Below are positions 10,443 through 21,689 of a stretch of DNA of 64,000 nucleotides, piece by piece. The stretch is from Tenodera sinensis (Eukaryota > Arthropoda > Insecta > Mantodea > Mantidae): contig CM060964.1 of the NCBI GenBank assembly GCA_030765045.1, forward strand, positions 139,852,868 to 139,916,867. The letters are read 5' to 3'. The translations under genes were made by a program, and so were the position numbers. Within the stretch, counting starts at the first letter, position 1, and the number at the start of each line of letters is the position of its first letter. A model generated the notes under the pieces. It made no database searches. It was not told the origin of the DNA and saw only the letters and a list, made by a program, of their open reading frames with translations.

Positions 10443-11122
10443 TTATTACAACACTGTTTTCAAACTTCCAAGATAGAAGAAAGTTGTTTCTTATGTAAGA
10501 AAATGATTCACTTTGTGTGTTTGTGTGCATATGGTAGAAAAGAGGATTCATCCAAAATTAGGTTTATTATGTATAATTATATTGACATGTCTAACATTAT
10601 GTACATGATGTAGTCAACAAAGGATAAATTGAATTGAGACCGGTTTTAAGGTTTTAGAGCTTAAAAGATTCTATTTTACCATTATTGTTATCTTTTCATG
10701 CAGTAATGAAAGATAAAGTCTTGCAATCATGAGATTAGTTTGATTCGAAGGCTTGTAGCAATTTGGTTTTGCAGGTAGATTTACTCATTTTGCAGAAAGA
10801 GAAATGTAATCCTTGCTTCCTCTGTCTGTTAGTCATCCTTTGGTACTGGTTGGTGAAAATGGTTGGTGTGGCAAAAATCCCTTCTAAGAAACAAGAAGTC
10901 AGTTAAATATTTCTGCTCATTTTCTAACACTCATACCTTGTCTCCCTCACTAGCTGTTGAAATTCACACTTCCAAAAACTGTCTCCATATTTTCTCTGTG
11001 GTTTTTCAAATATATTTCAAGCAATTATTTAGCATTGCTGACCTAAACAGTATATTGTGCTTTGCAAACAACCTTTTGGTAGGTGACTCCATATCAGCTC
11101 TAGAACATTTAGGTCACAATGA
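10443..11122 (-). repeat. Foldback right arm
   Basis: Reverse-complement partner of 9008-9735. It retains the uninterrupted site where the left arm carries the 42-bp SINE tail. Confidence 0.85.
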
Positions 11123-11470
11123 TATATCTGTAATACTGTGCACTTTCACTGTGACCTATTCAGTAAATTTTGAGTGTCATTTTTTAAGTTAATAAGCTCA
11201 TATTAAGTATAAGCTACCATAAGAGCATGATTTAAGACAAAATAAAATGTTTCTAGCTGTAATAATTTAGTAAATTTGCTGGTGTTTTTTACTATGTAAG
11301 TTTATGCTCACTAATTAATTGTGGTTTTAACTTTTAGAAAGTGAAAATACATTTCAGACACTTTAATCAAATGTTTAGCTTTTGGAAACTGTTTTTAGGT
11401 GCCTAAAACTGTATCTTTAGGGCCTGTTTTTAAAATTTTGGAGTCTATTAAGTGCCTAAAAACCTGAAGT
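11123..11470 (+). other. Short intron stretch, possible hAT-end remnant
   Basis: AT-rich. The part at 11395-11465 has repeated GTGCCTAAAA/TTAGGTGCC motifs that resemble the inner end of the hAT element at 37950-37992 (TTTTTAGGTGC). This is too short to call. Confidence 0.3.
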
Positions 11471-12229
11471 CTAATCATAATCCCCCCAGGGGCTTACTTC
11501 GGTAGGTATGGGTTTAGGTGCACCCGAGATCCCAAGCCGCACACCATCATTTCACCCCCTTCATGTCCATCAACTGTGCCACGTCCAGTTTTTTATGTTA
11601 CTGCCATTTATCACACTCTTCCTCTTCTAGGTTTATTATGATTATTAGTGTGTATGGTCTTAGGTTTATAACACCTGTCTCACCAGCGGGGATCTTTCCT
11701 ATCTCTGTGGTCCTGTCCCATGGTTTCAGCGTGGCCCCCGACTTGTGTGCTCTTCGGGAGTCTCAGGCGCGAAGGTTGGGCGGACCCTTCACAGTGCCCC
11801 TATGTGTAGCCTTAAGTGCGGAGTTCGTCCACACCGCCATGTACATCCACATAGCTCTCCGGACGTGTTACCGCTGACGAAACACCGGTGTAATCAACCA
11901 AAAGTCCCCTGAATCCACGCTGACTCCGTTGAGGCCGCGTGGCCTAAAGTGGGGAGCCACCGGCGGTTATTCCTGTGGTAAGGGCATAAAGCCGGGATGT
12001 GCGTGGAACGGTTTACCCATGTGGACAAGCAGTGGAGATCGAGGGTTGTCCCTCTGAAGTACACCTTGAGGTCGGTCATGGAGGGGTCTCCATGGCGGCA
12101 CAGACCGTGGAGATTTTGGTATCTTTTATCTTTGACCCCCGGATGGCAGGCTGACGCCGACGGTTCCGGAAGGGGGTCCATATCGTCATGTATCCGCGCA
12201 AACCCTCTCCCACTGACAGCTTTTTGGTG

Positions 12230-13297
12230 ATGGCTCTGGCAAGTGAAGGAAAAACGTTGAAAGAGCTTAGTCCATTTTACATCAAGCGTGAACTCGAGAG
12301 GATCTGTAAACAACGTAACGCGAGTACGTGACGGTACACTTTTAATTGAGACGGCGAATGCCCAGAAGCTGCTGAAGGCGACTTTGTTGGGCTGCTACCC
12401 CATCCTGGTAGCCCTACACAAGTCGCTAAACACTTGTCGGGAAGTTGTTACCACCTCCAGCCTGGACGTTCTGACAAACGAAATTGCCACCTGCCTGTCA
12501 GATCAAAGGGTATGTCAGGCATATGTCTCATCCATAAGCACGATGGCGCAGAGAGCCCTATGCGTACGGTATTTCTGACGTTCAAGGGCACTGTGTTACC
12601 GGAGTATATCTTCTGCGGATACGAGCGTGCCGCTGTTCGTCCGTATGTTCAAACCCGATGCGCTGTTTCCAGTGCCAACGGTTCGGACATACAAGGACGT
12701 CATGCAACCATCCTGCAGTCTGCGAGCGTTGCGGTTTAGCTGCACACGAGGATACAGCCTGTGTTCGGGACCCATGCTGTGTCAACTATGGAGGAGGTCA
12801 TTCGTCCAGCTCGCGTCAATGTCCGAAGTTTTTGGACGAGTGCATCCAAGAGTTCCGTGTCAAGCAGCGCCTCACCTTTTTGGAAGTGCGCCGGCGCTTC
12901 GAGCTATTGAAACCTGCGAACACCATAGGATATTCGACCGCAGTCCGCCGCACTCCTGTACAGTCTGTGGGCTTACAGCATGTCCCTACAGCCGAGGCTT
13001 CAACCCAGATTGACTTTCCAGCAAGTACTTTTCCACCGCCACAACTGCACCGGAGACTACATTTTTCGCCGTGGGATAGCAGCTCGCAAGCCGTCGAAAA
13101 GTCGTAGCCGACCTGCCGACAGACCTTGTTCTAGGCCTACCGTTTGCGCCAGCAGCCGCACATCCTCATTGAAATCCCGCTCCACGAGCCGCAGGAGAAC
13201 TTCTGCCTCCCGCACATCCGAGGAGTCACCAGAGGATGGCGAATCTCACATTCTAGGTCTCAAATCACCCAAGGTGAGCCTGAAAAAGTTGGACTAA
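12230..13297 (+). pseudogene. LINE-A ORF1 (gag-like, CCHC zinc knuckles), frameshifted
   Basis: ORF1 proteins bind LINE RNA and form the transposition particle. The frame starts at ATG 12230 (MALASEGKTLKELSPFYIKR) and shifts near 12310 to the frame giving LLIETANAQKLLKATLLG and TTSSLDVLTNEIATCL. Further shifts precede a frame starting MRCFQCQRFGHTRTSC (from 12658). The knuckles are CxxCx4Hx4C (CFQC..H..C), a second CERC..H..C, and a third reading CVNY...H...C, in which the second Cys has become Tyr. The C-terminal part is Arg/Ser-rich. Several frame changes make it non-functional. Confidence 0.85.
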
Positions 13298-13328
13298 ACA
13301 CTAATCTTTTTTTTTTTTTACTTTTACC

Positions 13329-16300
13329 ATGGAAATAATCCAGTAGAATGTTAATGGGTTCTGGACACGTGTTCCGGACATACAGCATCTAATTTCTTAA
13401 CGCTGTCCATCAATCGTCTGTCTACAAGAAACCCATTTACAGCCTCATGCACTGCATCTTCGTGGAGTTTCGGCCTTTAGACATGACTCTGCAGCTGATC
13501 GACGGGCAAGCAGTGGTGTTGCTATTCTGGTGGCACACAACATCTCTGCCACCAGCATACCACTTAACACGCCGCTACAATCTGTAGCGGTACGTGTACA
13601 GCTGCAGAACCTGTATTTCTCTGTTTGTAATGTCTATCTGCCACCCGTCAGTGTTGTACACGAGAACGATTTCGGGCTCTTTTGGCACAGATTCCGCCAC
13701 CGCTCCCATTTCTAGGAGATCTGAATGCCACAAACACCTTATTGGGCTCCGACACTAACGATGCACGTGGGTGCATTGTAGCAGACGCTTGCGACATGTC
13801 CGGCTTAATTCTGTTAAACACTGGTGTCCCTACATTCCTATCATCTGCCTATAGTACACACTCAGCTCTAGATGTTTCCTTTTGTAGCCCGTCATTGGTG
13901 CCACTTCTCGATTGGTCGGTACTTACCGACTTATTTGGCAGTGATCATTACCCCATTAACATTCACCCATCTGGTAGTCATTCTGTGCCGAAACAGCATC
14001 CTCACTGGATCATTTCCAAGGCTAACTGGGGGAAGTTACGTTCCCTCATTCATTTTACAGACGATGTTTTCACCACCATTGATGACATGGTGGAGTATTT
14101 TACTTGTTCTGTCCTGCTCGCAGCGGATTCCAGTATTCCTCGTGGTTCCAGTACACCTCGTCACGTTCTTGTGCCTTGGTGGACGGAGGAATGCCGTTTG
14201 GCTGTCAAAGCACGCAAGCGCGCTCTGCGTGTTTGCAGTTCACATCCTACGGAAGAGAATTTTATTGCGTTCAAACGTTCTCGTGCCAGGGTCCATTTTG
14301 TACTTCGCAGTGCAAAACGCACATCCTGGGAAACCTACGTCTCTTCCCTTTCCCGTCGCGCTTCGGCACAATCGGTGTGGACTGCAGTTCGGCGTATGTA
14401 CGGCAAGTAGGTATCGCCAGACGATCATTCCCGGTCTTGCTGTGGACACCATGTATACCGCCGAACAGGATATCACTGACGCTTTGGCTACTTCGTTCGC
14501 TGCTACTAGCCAAACGGATAGTTATGACAGAGTTTTTGTACATCTCAAGGAATCTGCAGAGCTGATAGTTCTTGATTTTAACAGTGATTGTAGTGAACCG
14601 TACAACGCACCTTTTACTGAAGCGGAGCTGGCGCATTCCTTATTTCTCGCAAAAGATTCTTCTCCAGGTCCCGATGACATCCACAGGCAAATGTTGCTTC
14701 ATCTTCCACCTGCGGCACTCTCCTTCCTGCTGTGCATTTACAACCGCATCTGGTGTGAGCAGGTATTTCCGTCCTCCTGGCGAGTGGGTATAGTCATCCC
14801 TATCCCTCGACCAGGCAGACAGGACACTTCCCTCTAGCTACCACCTAATGAGTGTCGTTTGTAAGACCTTGGAACGAATGATTAACACACGTTTAGTGTG
14901 GTGGCTAGAGACGAATAACATGCTCAGCAATGTTCAGTGCGGTTTTCGTCGCCATCGCTCCAGTGTCGACAATCTGACTCGCATACGTACAAAATCCCTT
15001 ACTGCTGAAGCAGCATGTCTTGGGTGTCTTCTTCGACCTCGAGAAGGCCTACGACACTACCTGGCGATATGGTATCCTCCGCATCCTTCACGGTTGCGGT
15101 TTACGGGGTCACTTAGCCGCATTCGTTTTAAATGTTTTACACCTTCGCCGTTTTCATGTCCGCATTGGAGACACCCTCTCAAAAGAGATGATCCAGGAGA
15201 ATGGTGTACCCCAGGTGTCGACTCTCAGTGTCACGCTTTTCGCCGCAGCTATTAACGGCATCGCTAGTGTTGTTCGTAGCGGAATGCCAATGTCACTGTA
15301 TGTTGACGACTTTGCGATCTACTATCACTCTCACAGTCTTGAGCACCTCGAGCGTCAACTGCAGTTGACCGTAACATTCCATCGCCGAATGGGCGCTCCA
15401 TACTGGCTTTCAGTTCTCCGCTACAAAAACACAGTGTATCCACTTTCATCGACTTCGCTGTGTACACCCTCCTCCTGATCTCCATTTGCGTGGCACACCT
15501 CTGCCGTTTGTCCCGCACCTCAAGCTTTTGGGTCTTCACCTCGACAGTAAGCTTACATGAGAGCACCACATACACCAACTTCGTGGATCTTGCCATCGTT
15601 CGCTTCGAGTGCTCCGAGTTTTATCTGGAGTATCTTGGAGCGGCGATTGGACAGTCATGTTGAGTTTATATCGTTCCCTGGTGCGGTCCAAACTGGACTA
15701 TGGCAGTTTTATCTACGGCGCTGCGTCCGCCTCTAAACTCCGGTTTTTAGACACAATCCATCATGCTGGTATCCATCTAGTTACCGGAGCTTTCCGCACT
15801 AGTGTTGAGTGTCTGTATGGTGAATCCGGCGAACCTCCACTCTCTCTTCGGCGCTCGTTTTTACGTGGCCAGGTTAGCAGCTCACTCCGGTCACCCTTCT
15901 TTTAAATCCGTATTGCGCCCGGAACTCGTTCAACGTTATCTGCGAAATAGCACTATATCCCTTCCAAGCGGTATTCGGTTTTGCGAATTGCTCGCAGCTC
16001 ATAACCACCGGTTGCCTACTGTAGAGCGGCATACTCTTCCCCGCTATCCTCCTTGGCAACTCCGTGCCCGGTTTGATCTTGCGCTTTCGGGCCGTGCTAA
16101 GATGACTACCCCTCAGTCGGTGTTTCACCAACTTTTCACCGAACTTCTGGGCCGTTACCGGACGTACACTCCGGTATTTACCGATGGTTCCCAGTTGGGA
16201 GGAGCTACGGGATGTAGCTTTATATATAACGGTGAGGCACACAAGTACCGCCTGCCGAACTTCACTGCTGTTTTTACTGCCGAGCTTTTTGCACTATTTG

Positions 16301-17012
16301 ATTTCTTAGTTTTTATCTCTAGCTCAGTTCCTGGAAATTTTATAATTTGCTCTGATTCTCTGAGTGCTATCCAGGCTCTGCAGCAGTTTCTGGACACCTC
16401 GGTTTTAATTGTAAAGATTCAGACACTCGTTTCTCAATTACACTCATGTGGATACCAGTTTGTTTTTACATGGACCCCAGGCCATGTGGTTATTAGCGGC
16501 AGTGAGCAGGCAGATGCAGTTGCCAAGTCTGCATGTCGTTTGCTGAGTTATCCACACAAACACTGTCTCCTAGAGATGTGCAACAGTACTTTCATTGCCA
16601 TCTTTTTTCAGTTTGGCGGAAATCTTGGGAGGCATTCACTGGCACACAACTGCAGACAATCAAAGACACCGTAGATCCTTGACATACATCTTGCAGGGAC
16701 TCTCGGAGGTCGGAAGTTCTTTTAACATGCTTAAGAATAGGTCACACCCGTGCCACTCATGGATATCTCTTACGTGGCAACCTGGCCCCAATGTGTCCAA
16801 CTTGCGACGTTCAATTCTCTGTGTTACATGTCTTCATAGAATGTCTGCGTTGCGCTCAAGAGCACCAGTCCCTTGGTCTGGGTGTTACGCTGCGTTCTGT
16901 GTTGGGCAACAGCCCAGTTGCGGTGGATAATGCACTGCGGTTCGTCGCAGACATAGGGTTTGTGCAGCAAGTTAAACTTGTTTTAACTTTTGGATACTGT
17001 AGACTTCAGTGA
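13329..17012 (+). pseudogene. LINE-A ORF2 (endonuclease, RT, RNase H, C2HC finger), many breaks
   Basis: The start is ATG 13329, reading MEIIQ-stop-NVNGFWTRVP. The stop at 13344-13346 sits where related LINEs have Trp, so TGG became TAG. The endonuclease continues with LQETH, LGDLNATNTLLGS and GSDHYPI (about 13400-13975). RT blocks follow: SSPGPDDIHRQML (about 14660), SVVCKTLERMINTRL (14850), GVFFDLEKAYDTTW (15020) and SLYVDDFAIY with the catalytic YVDD (about 15295). RNase H has YTPVFTDGSQLGG (16165), AELFALF, CSDSLSAIQAL and FTWTPGHVVISGSEQAD. A CPTC...H...C finger (16794-16845) precedes the end. The frame changes at least eight times. Confidence 0.88.
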
Positions 17013-17258
17013 TGTGTTTTAGCATTTTCCATTTTGTTTTAAATTTCACGTTTTTATGTTTTAGATTTTCAAGTTTTTATGTTTTACATTTTTAACTTTC
17101 GTTTTTAATGCTTTATGCTTTTTAACGTTCATCTTTTTAACCTTCCATTTTATCCTTATATTTTTAAACTTGTGAGCCAGAACTCTTATGTTCTGACTTG
17201 GGGCCCAAATGATCAAATTGTCGACGGGCCCTTAAACATCGCTCACTCTAATCATAAT

Positions 17259-18849
17259 TATATTTTATGAAAATGTGGCCTAAGTTTGCTTCAGACACAT
17301 AAGTTGAGCCATGTTTGTCCACCTTAGTTAAATGTTAAGGCATGTTTTCATCACTAATATGTCCTCAATTATACTGAAGTTGTTGGACAGATACAATTTA
17401 GTGTCACAAATAAATACTGTATTTTATTGCATATTTGTTTTACTTTTTATGCACAGTGCAACCATTATGGGAAGAGTAAACTATTTAAGACTGGCAAGAA
17501 ATATGACTTTGGATTTATTGAATTAAGACTCGTCTATTATTTACAAAAGCACTTACAATATTGTTGAGTTATGTATACTTTTTAACCGTAGTGTATATTA
17601 TTGGACTACTGAACAAATCTGTAATTTGGCTAGGGAAAAAGTTAAAATAGATAAAAGTGAAAGCCATATGCTCGAACATTTAGCATATCTAAGCAATAAT
17701 TGTTATAACAAAGAAACAAAGGTGTTTATTGACTTGGCGCATGCTAACCAAATGGTTCACATCCCTTGCCTTTCTATTCGCTTGTCCATTAGTCATGTCT
17801 GCTAATTCCCACATGTAGGTACTTGAACCATTCAGATTCATTGATGGGCTGGCTACCATCTCAACAGTTGACAAACTGATGGTATCATCAATGAAGATTA
17901 TGTTACAATATGCTGCATACCCTGTACTCATCCTCTGAACCTTACAGGTTACCGTCGCGCTGTGTTATTTTTCAATATTTCTCTAAGTGAACACCTGGAA
18001 AATTAATGCGATAATCATGCAGTGAAATTCTTAAGTCCTGATTGCTTGTCTGTAAATCAAGGTGCGACTATTATGTGATGAAATAGAGTAATTATGTTTT
18101 CTTAAACAAGGATAAGAAATACTAAATTTTTGTACTGTTAGGAACATTTAGCAATGCACATGGATCGGTGGCTCTGTTATTGGTTTACATACATTTCTTG
18201 TACACCGGTTAGGCAGAGCACACTGGAGGCTTGCTGATTCTTTAGAGATCACAGACATGTACTGGCCTATCAGAGCATGTTTCAGGTACTCTCATTTTCA
18301 CCTGTGTGCCAAATAATTGTGGTTGCAGAGAGATGTGGAAATGTAGAGTTCAGTCTATGCTAAACTTCCCAAGGACAATACACCAGTAGCATCCAAGCTT
18401 TCACACAGTGTGTAACTTGAACTCACAAACCAACATAGTTCTCCCTTCATTCCCATCTCTCTATACATTATGCATCAGGGAAAGTCTCCTACCTCACTGA
18501 TCAGAACTTGATAGAGGACAGATATAATTATTGTTACTATAAAGTACCAGAAAGCCAACATCACTTTCCACGATTAACACAAACCTTGTAAATTATCAAT
18601 AATATGGTGTGTTGCATTAAGGGAGCAACTAGGAAAGAAACAAGAATTTCATGTTAGAAGTATGGTTATTATTTTGAACAGTTTCAAACAGGTAATTCAT
18701 AATGTCTTTGTGCAAAGGGATGAAAATATAACTATATAACATGCAGAAATAATTGCACTCATAAGCTGCTTTACACAAATGCAAAACTAGTACATGTTTG
18801 CTAACATATAAAGTATAAGTTACAGGTTTTTTTCTGATTTGTCTTGTCT
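17259..18849 (+). other. Intron stretch with nothing recognised
   Basis: About 1.6 kb of AT-rich DNA between LINE-A and the ACC array. The longest minus-strand frame (17689-17931, 80 codons) has no recognisable motif and a compositional look of chance. Confidence 0.5.
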
Positions 18850-19677
18850 ACCACCACCACCACCACCACCACCACCACCACCACCACCACCACCACCACC
18901 ACCACCACCACCACCACCACCACCACCACCACCACCACCACCACCACCACCACCACCACCACCACCACCACCACCACCACCACCACCACCACCACCACCA
19001 CCACCACCACCACCACCACCACCACCACCACCACCACCACCACCACCACCACCACCACCACCACCACCACCACCACCACCACCACCACCACCACCACCAC
19101 CACCACCACCACCACCACCACCACCACCACCACCACCACCACCACCACCACCACCACCACCACCACCACCACCACCACCACCACCACCACCACCACCACC
19201 ACCACCACCACCACCACCACCACCACCACCACCACCACCACCACCACCACCACCACCACCACCACCACCACCACCACCACCACCACCACCACCACCACCA
19301 CCACCACCACCACCACCACCACCACCACCACCACCACCACCACCACCACCACCACCACCACCACCACCACCACCACCACCACCACCACCACCACCACCAC
19401 CACCACCACCACCACCACCACCACCACCACCACCACCACCACCACCACCACCACCACCACCACCACCACCACCACCACCACCACCACCACCACCACCACC
19501 ACCACCACCACCACCACCACCACCACCACCACCACCACCACCACCACCACCACCACCACCACCACCACCACCACCACCACCACCACCACCACCACCACCA
19601 CCACCACCACCACCACCACCACCACCACCACCACCACCACCACCACCACCACCGCCGCCGCCGCCGCCGCCACCACC

Positions 19678-19710
<33 letters not shown>
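18850..19710 (+). repeat. Very long (ACC)n microsatellite with GCC and ATC tail
   Basis: From 18850 to 19653 the sequence is a perfect ACC repeat, 804 bases or 268 units without interruption. It is followed by six GCC units (19654-19671), about seven more ACC units, and six or seven ATC units. It lies in a scrib intron in the sense ACC orientation, and the other strand is (GGT)n. The long poly-Pro, poly-Thr, poly-Gly and poly-Val frames through it are artefacts. Arrays this long and pure are unusual and may vary between individuals or be mis-sized in the assembly. Confidence 0.97.
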
Positions 19711-19711
<1 letters not shown>

Positions 19712-19946
19712 TGCAGATTTACACTCTGTGAAGCATATTGGGTGGTGCTAGTGTACAGGATGTCTAAGCATGTAATTCTGTTCAAGTCAAATTTTCTTCA
19801 CTTTATTCAATCCACCTGTGAATTTGACTTACTGATTTTGCACTTTTATTTTTCATTTCTTCCTTTCAGTTTTAATCCAAGATTTAAAATTTTTATTAAT
19901 TAAAATGTTTGAGGAAAGTTTTTTACTTAATGTTTGATTCACTATA

Positions 19947-20975
19947 CAGTGAAATCCCAATAACTCAACCTAATATGGACTGAGAGGCTCTCGCGTTACC
20001 AAAATGTCAAGTTTTACAGAATAATGGATCTGTTATTCATAACCCATAACATAATACTGCAAATTACATAAATATGTACATATTCTAGCACAATATAGGA
20101 AACACAGGTATAGAATCAATTACGTATTAATATGTTTCCCTTTGTCTGGTCTCTTTAACACATCCAATTTAGGGCGCTGATGACCATGTAGTTGAGAGCC
20201 CTTAAACCTACATCTACATCCAATTTAATTTCCATTGTCATGTTAACTCGTCTTCTCTCAATATTTTCACTGGCACAAACACAACTCAATACAACACTAA
20301 CAGTAAGCTTGAAATGTTGGAAGCTGCACTGTAACCAGACATATGGAACTCAAGTTTTAGCTTACCACATACACAGGTATCTTTTACATGTGGCGAATGA
20401 TCTTGCTTGAATGTGCACGAGTGACGTCATGCAAATTGATGATATGGTTAATGTTTGTTTATTTCTTTGAAATAAACAAGACACTGCTGATAATGTGAGC
20501 AGGGACTGCACTTAATCACGCACAGTCTATGGAAGTTGGAAAGATAACTGGACACCCCTATGGCCTTATAAATACAAAAATGAACTCCATCATAAACCAC
20601 TGCACAATTGTCATGTCTAAAAATACCTTTGTACGAGGTAAAGCAACAAGCCTTCAAACCTTTCAAATAAGTGTGTGCTGTATATCCACATTATTAGCAG
20701 CAAGCGTTTGGTTTCATGACAATAGTCTCCCAGCTGCCTATGTTCTGACTAGATATCATGGTCAGTCTTTTGTTACTGTGAGGTAGATTGTAGTAGGTTG
20801 TACATGTATACTAATTAAAATTGACCTGTACTATTCATACCGTATAGTAAATAATAGAAATTATTACAGTCAAGTTTAACAATAAAAAATTTAAAAAAGA
20901 CATTAAAATAAAAGAAGGTGATTGACTTACATGGAATGTTGAGTTATCGAGAGTTGAGTTATGGGGATTCTGCTG
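19947..20975. mobile_element. Non-autonomous pogo/Tigger-like element with TA target duplication
   Basis: The left end CAGTGAAATCCCAATAACTC and the reverse complement of the right end, CAGCAGAATCCCCATAACTC, match at 16 of the first 20 positions. A TA dinucleotide lies on each side (19945-19946 and 20976-20977). The CAGT..AA.CCC.. start is typical of pogo/Tigger elements. I found no transposase-like frame inside, so it would need one from elsewhere. It contains a 45-base LINE tail insertion. Confidence 0.75.
20171..20215 (+). mobile_element. 45-bp 5'-truncated LINE tail with 11-bp TSD
   Basis: ACATCCAATTT occurs at 20160-20170 and 20216-20226. The insert between them carries GCGCTGATGACCATGTAGTT and GAGAGCCCTTAAACC, the hairpin-type 3' end seen in many arthropod LINEs. 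The LINE-A end (ATGATCAAATTGTCGACGGG followed by CCCTTAAAC) and 51594-51640 have the same design. Confidence 0.88.
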
Positions 20976-21233
20976 TATCAGATACACCACACTGGAATGC
21001 TTGCAGTTTTAATCATTTTCCCTACCACACAAGATTCTCTTTTTCATGCCCTCATTTTGTAATTTCATTTTATGGTTGGATCAATTTTGCCAAGTAACAG
21101 ACCATGGAAAATGCCTATTTTGGCAGAGAATGCTGTCTTTAACATCTAATTGAGATTTAACACTTATTTATATAAACATATTTTGAATTAGTTTATATTG
21201 TTGCTATGGATTATTAAATCTTTACTTTTGCAG

Positions 21234-21290
21234 ATAAGGTATTCAGCTTCCTTAGTCAGGATGAAGTGGAACGCATGAAGCAAGAGGAAG
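21234..21290 (+). CDS. scrib: scrib coding exon 2 of 7 in window
   Basis: This exon lies between a TTTTGCAG acceptor and a GTAAGA donor. Two bases complete the Asp codon begun in the previous exon, then KVFSFLSQDEVERMKQEE. The KVF.FLS.DEVE..RQEE block is what I remember from insect scribble just after the FFE..MEEQ segment, which supports joining it to the exon at 4318. It is predicted to be helical. It ends one base into the next codon, and only 107 bases separate it from the next exon. Confidence 0.85.
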
Positions 21291-21397
21291 GTAAGACCTA
21301 TATTCTTTGCTTTGCTCTTTCATTATCTAGATGCACTTTTACCTTTAAAAAATGTATAAATCTTAGCAAATCACTAAATTTGTTGTAACTTTTTCAG

Positions 21398-21545
21398 AAA
21401 AGAAAATAGCAGCTTTGTCTAAAGATGAGCTTAAAAACTGGACTCAATTGGATGAATTGGAAGGGGAGGAAGAAGAAGAAGATACTGATGACGATGATGA
21501 CGATGACGACCATTATGAGGATGATACAGAGGATGTACCAAGGAG
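21398..21545 (+). CDS. scrib: scrib coding exon 3 of 7 in window (acidic tract)
   Basis: The acceptor is TTTTTCAG and the donor GTATGA. It reads on in phase as (E)KKIAALSKDELKNWTQLDEL, then an acidic run of about 20 residues made of Glu, Asp, one Thr, one His and one Tyr, ending TEDVPR. The acidic tract sits between the helical DEVE region and the TLPSLGSVRTAKAERR segment of the next exon. It is the least conserved piece and could differ in length between species. It ends two bases into an Arg codon that the exon at 33988 completes. Confidence 0.8.
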
Positions 21546-21689
21546 GTATGAATTGCCTTTGCTAATAGATTGATTAGTTATTTCCTTGTGAATTCTTTAT
21601 TGCCTTCACACTGCTTTAAGTACAGAACTACTGACACATATTTGTATAACCAGTGTTGCCAAATTCAGAGATTTTAACTAATAATGTTG

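Larger units (their letters stand above)
9008..11122. mobile_element. Large foldback element with ~680-bp inverted arms
   Basis: The sequence from 9008 to 9735 is repeated as its reverse complement at 10443-11122 with high identity. About 700 bp lie between the arms. The outer ends share TCATTGTGACCTAAATG and the inner ends share ACGGTGTTGTAATAA (one mismatch). No protein is encoded on either arm. The reading frames seen on both arms are mirror images and not genes. Arms of this length match foldback-type DNA elements, or two inverted copies of one non-autonomous element. Confidence 0.85.
11482..17247 (+). mobile_element. LINE-A: full-length but decayed RNase-H non-LTR retrotransposon
   Basis: The direct repeat CTAATCATAAT flanks the element at 11471-11481 and 17248-17258. 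Inside are a GC-rich 5'UTR (to about 12229), a gag-like ORF1 with zinc knuckles, ORF2 with endonuclease, RT, RNase H and a terminal C2HC finger, and a T-rich 3'UTR. The element ends with a short hairpin (GGGCCCAAATGATC... GACGGGCCC) followed by TTAAAC. The higher GC content contrasts sharply with the intron. Many frameshifts show it is old. The clade is not certain; the RNase H and two-ORF layout fit the Jockey/I/R1 supergroup. Confidence 0.9.

Noticed and set aside
17689..17931. 80-codon minus-strand frame as a small gene
   Set aside because: No motif, no splice or promoter context, composition like the surrounding intron.
18850..19710. CRISPR-like or satellite array
   Set aside because: Three-base unit without spacers; eukaryotic context.
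18801..19903. Open frames of 295-354 codons encoding poly-Pro, poly-Thr, poly-Gly and poly-Val
   Set aside because: They are translations of the ACC/GGT microsatellite in different frames. There is no start context, domain or conservation signal outside the repeat.
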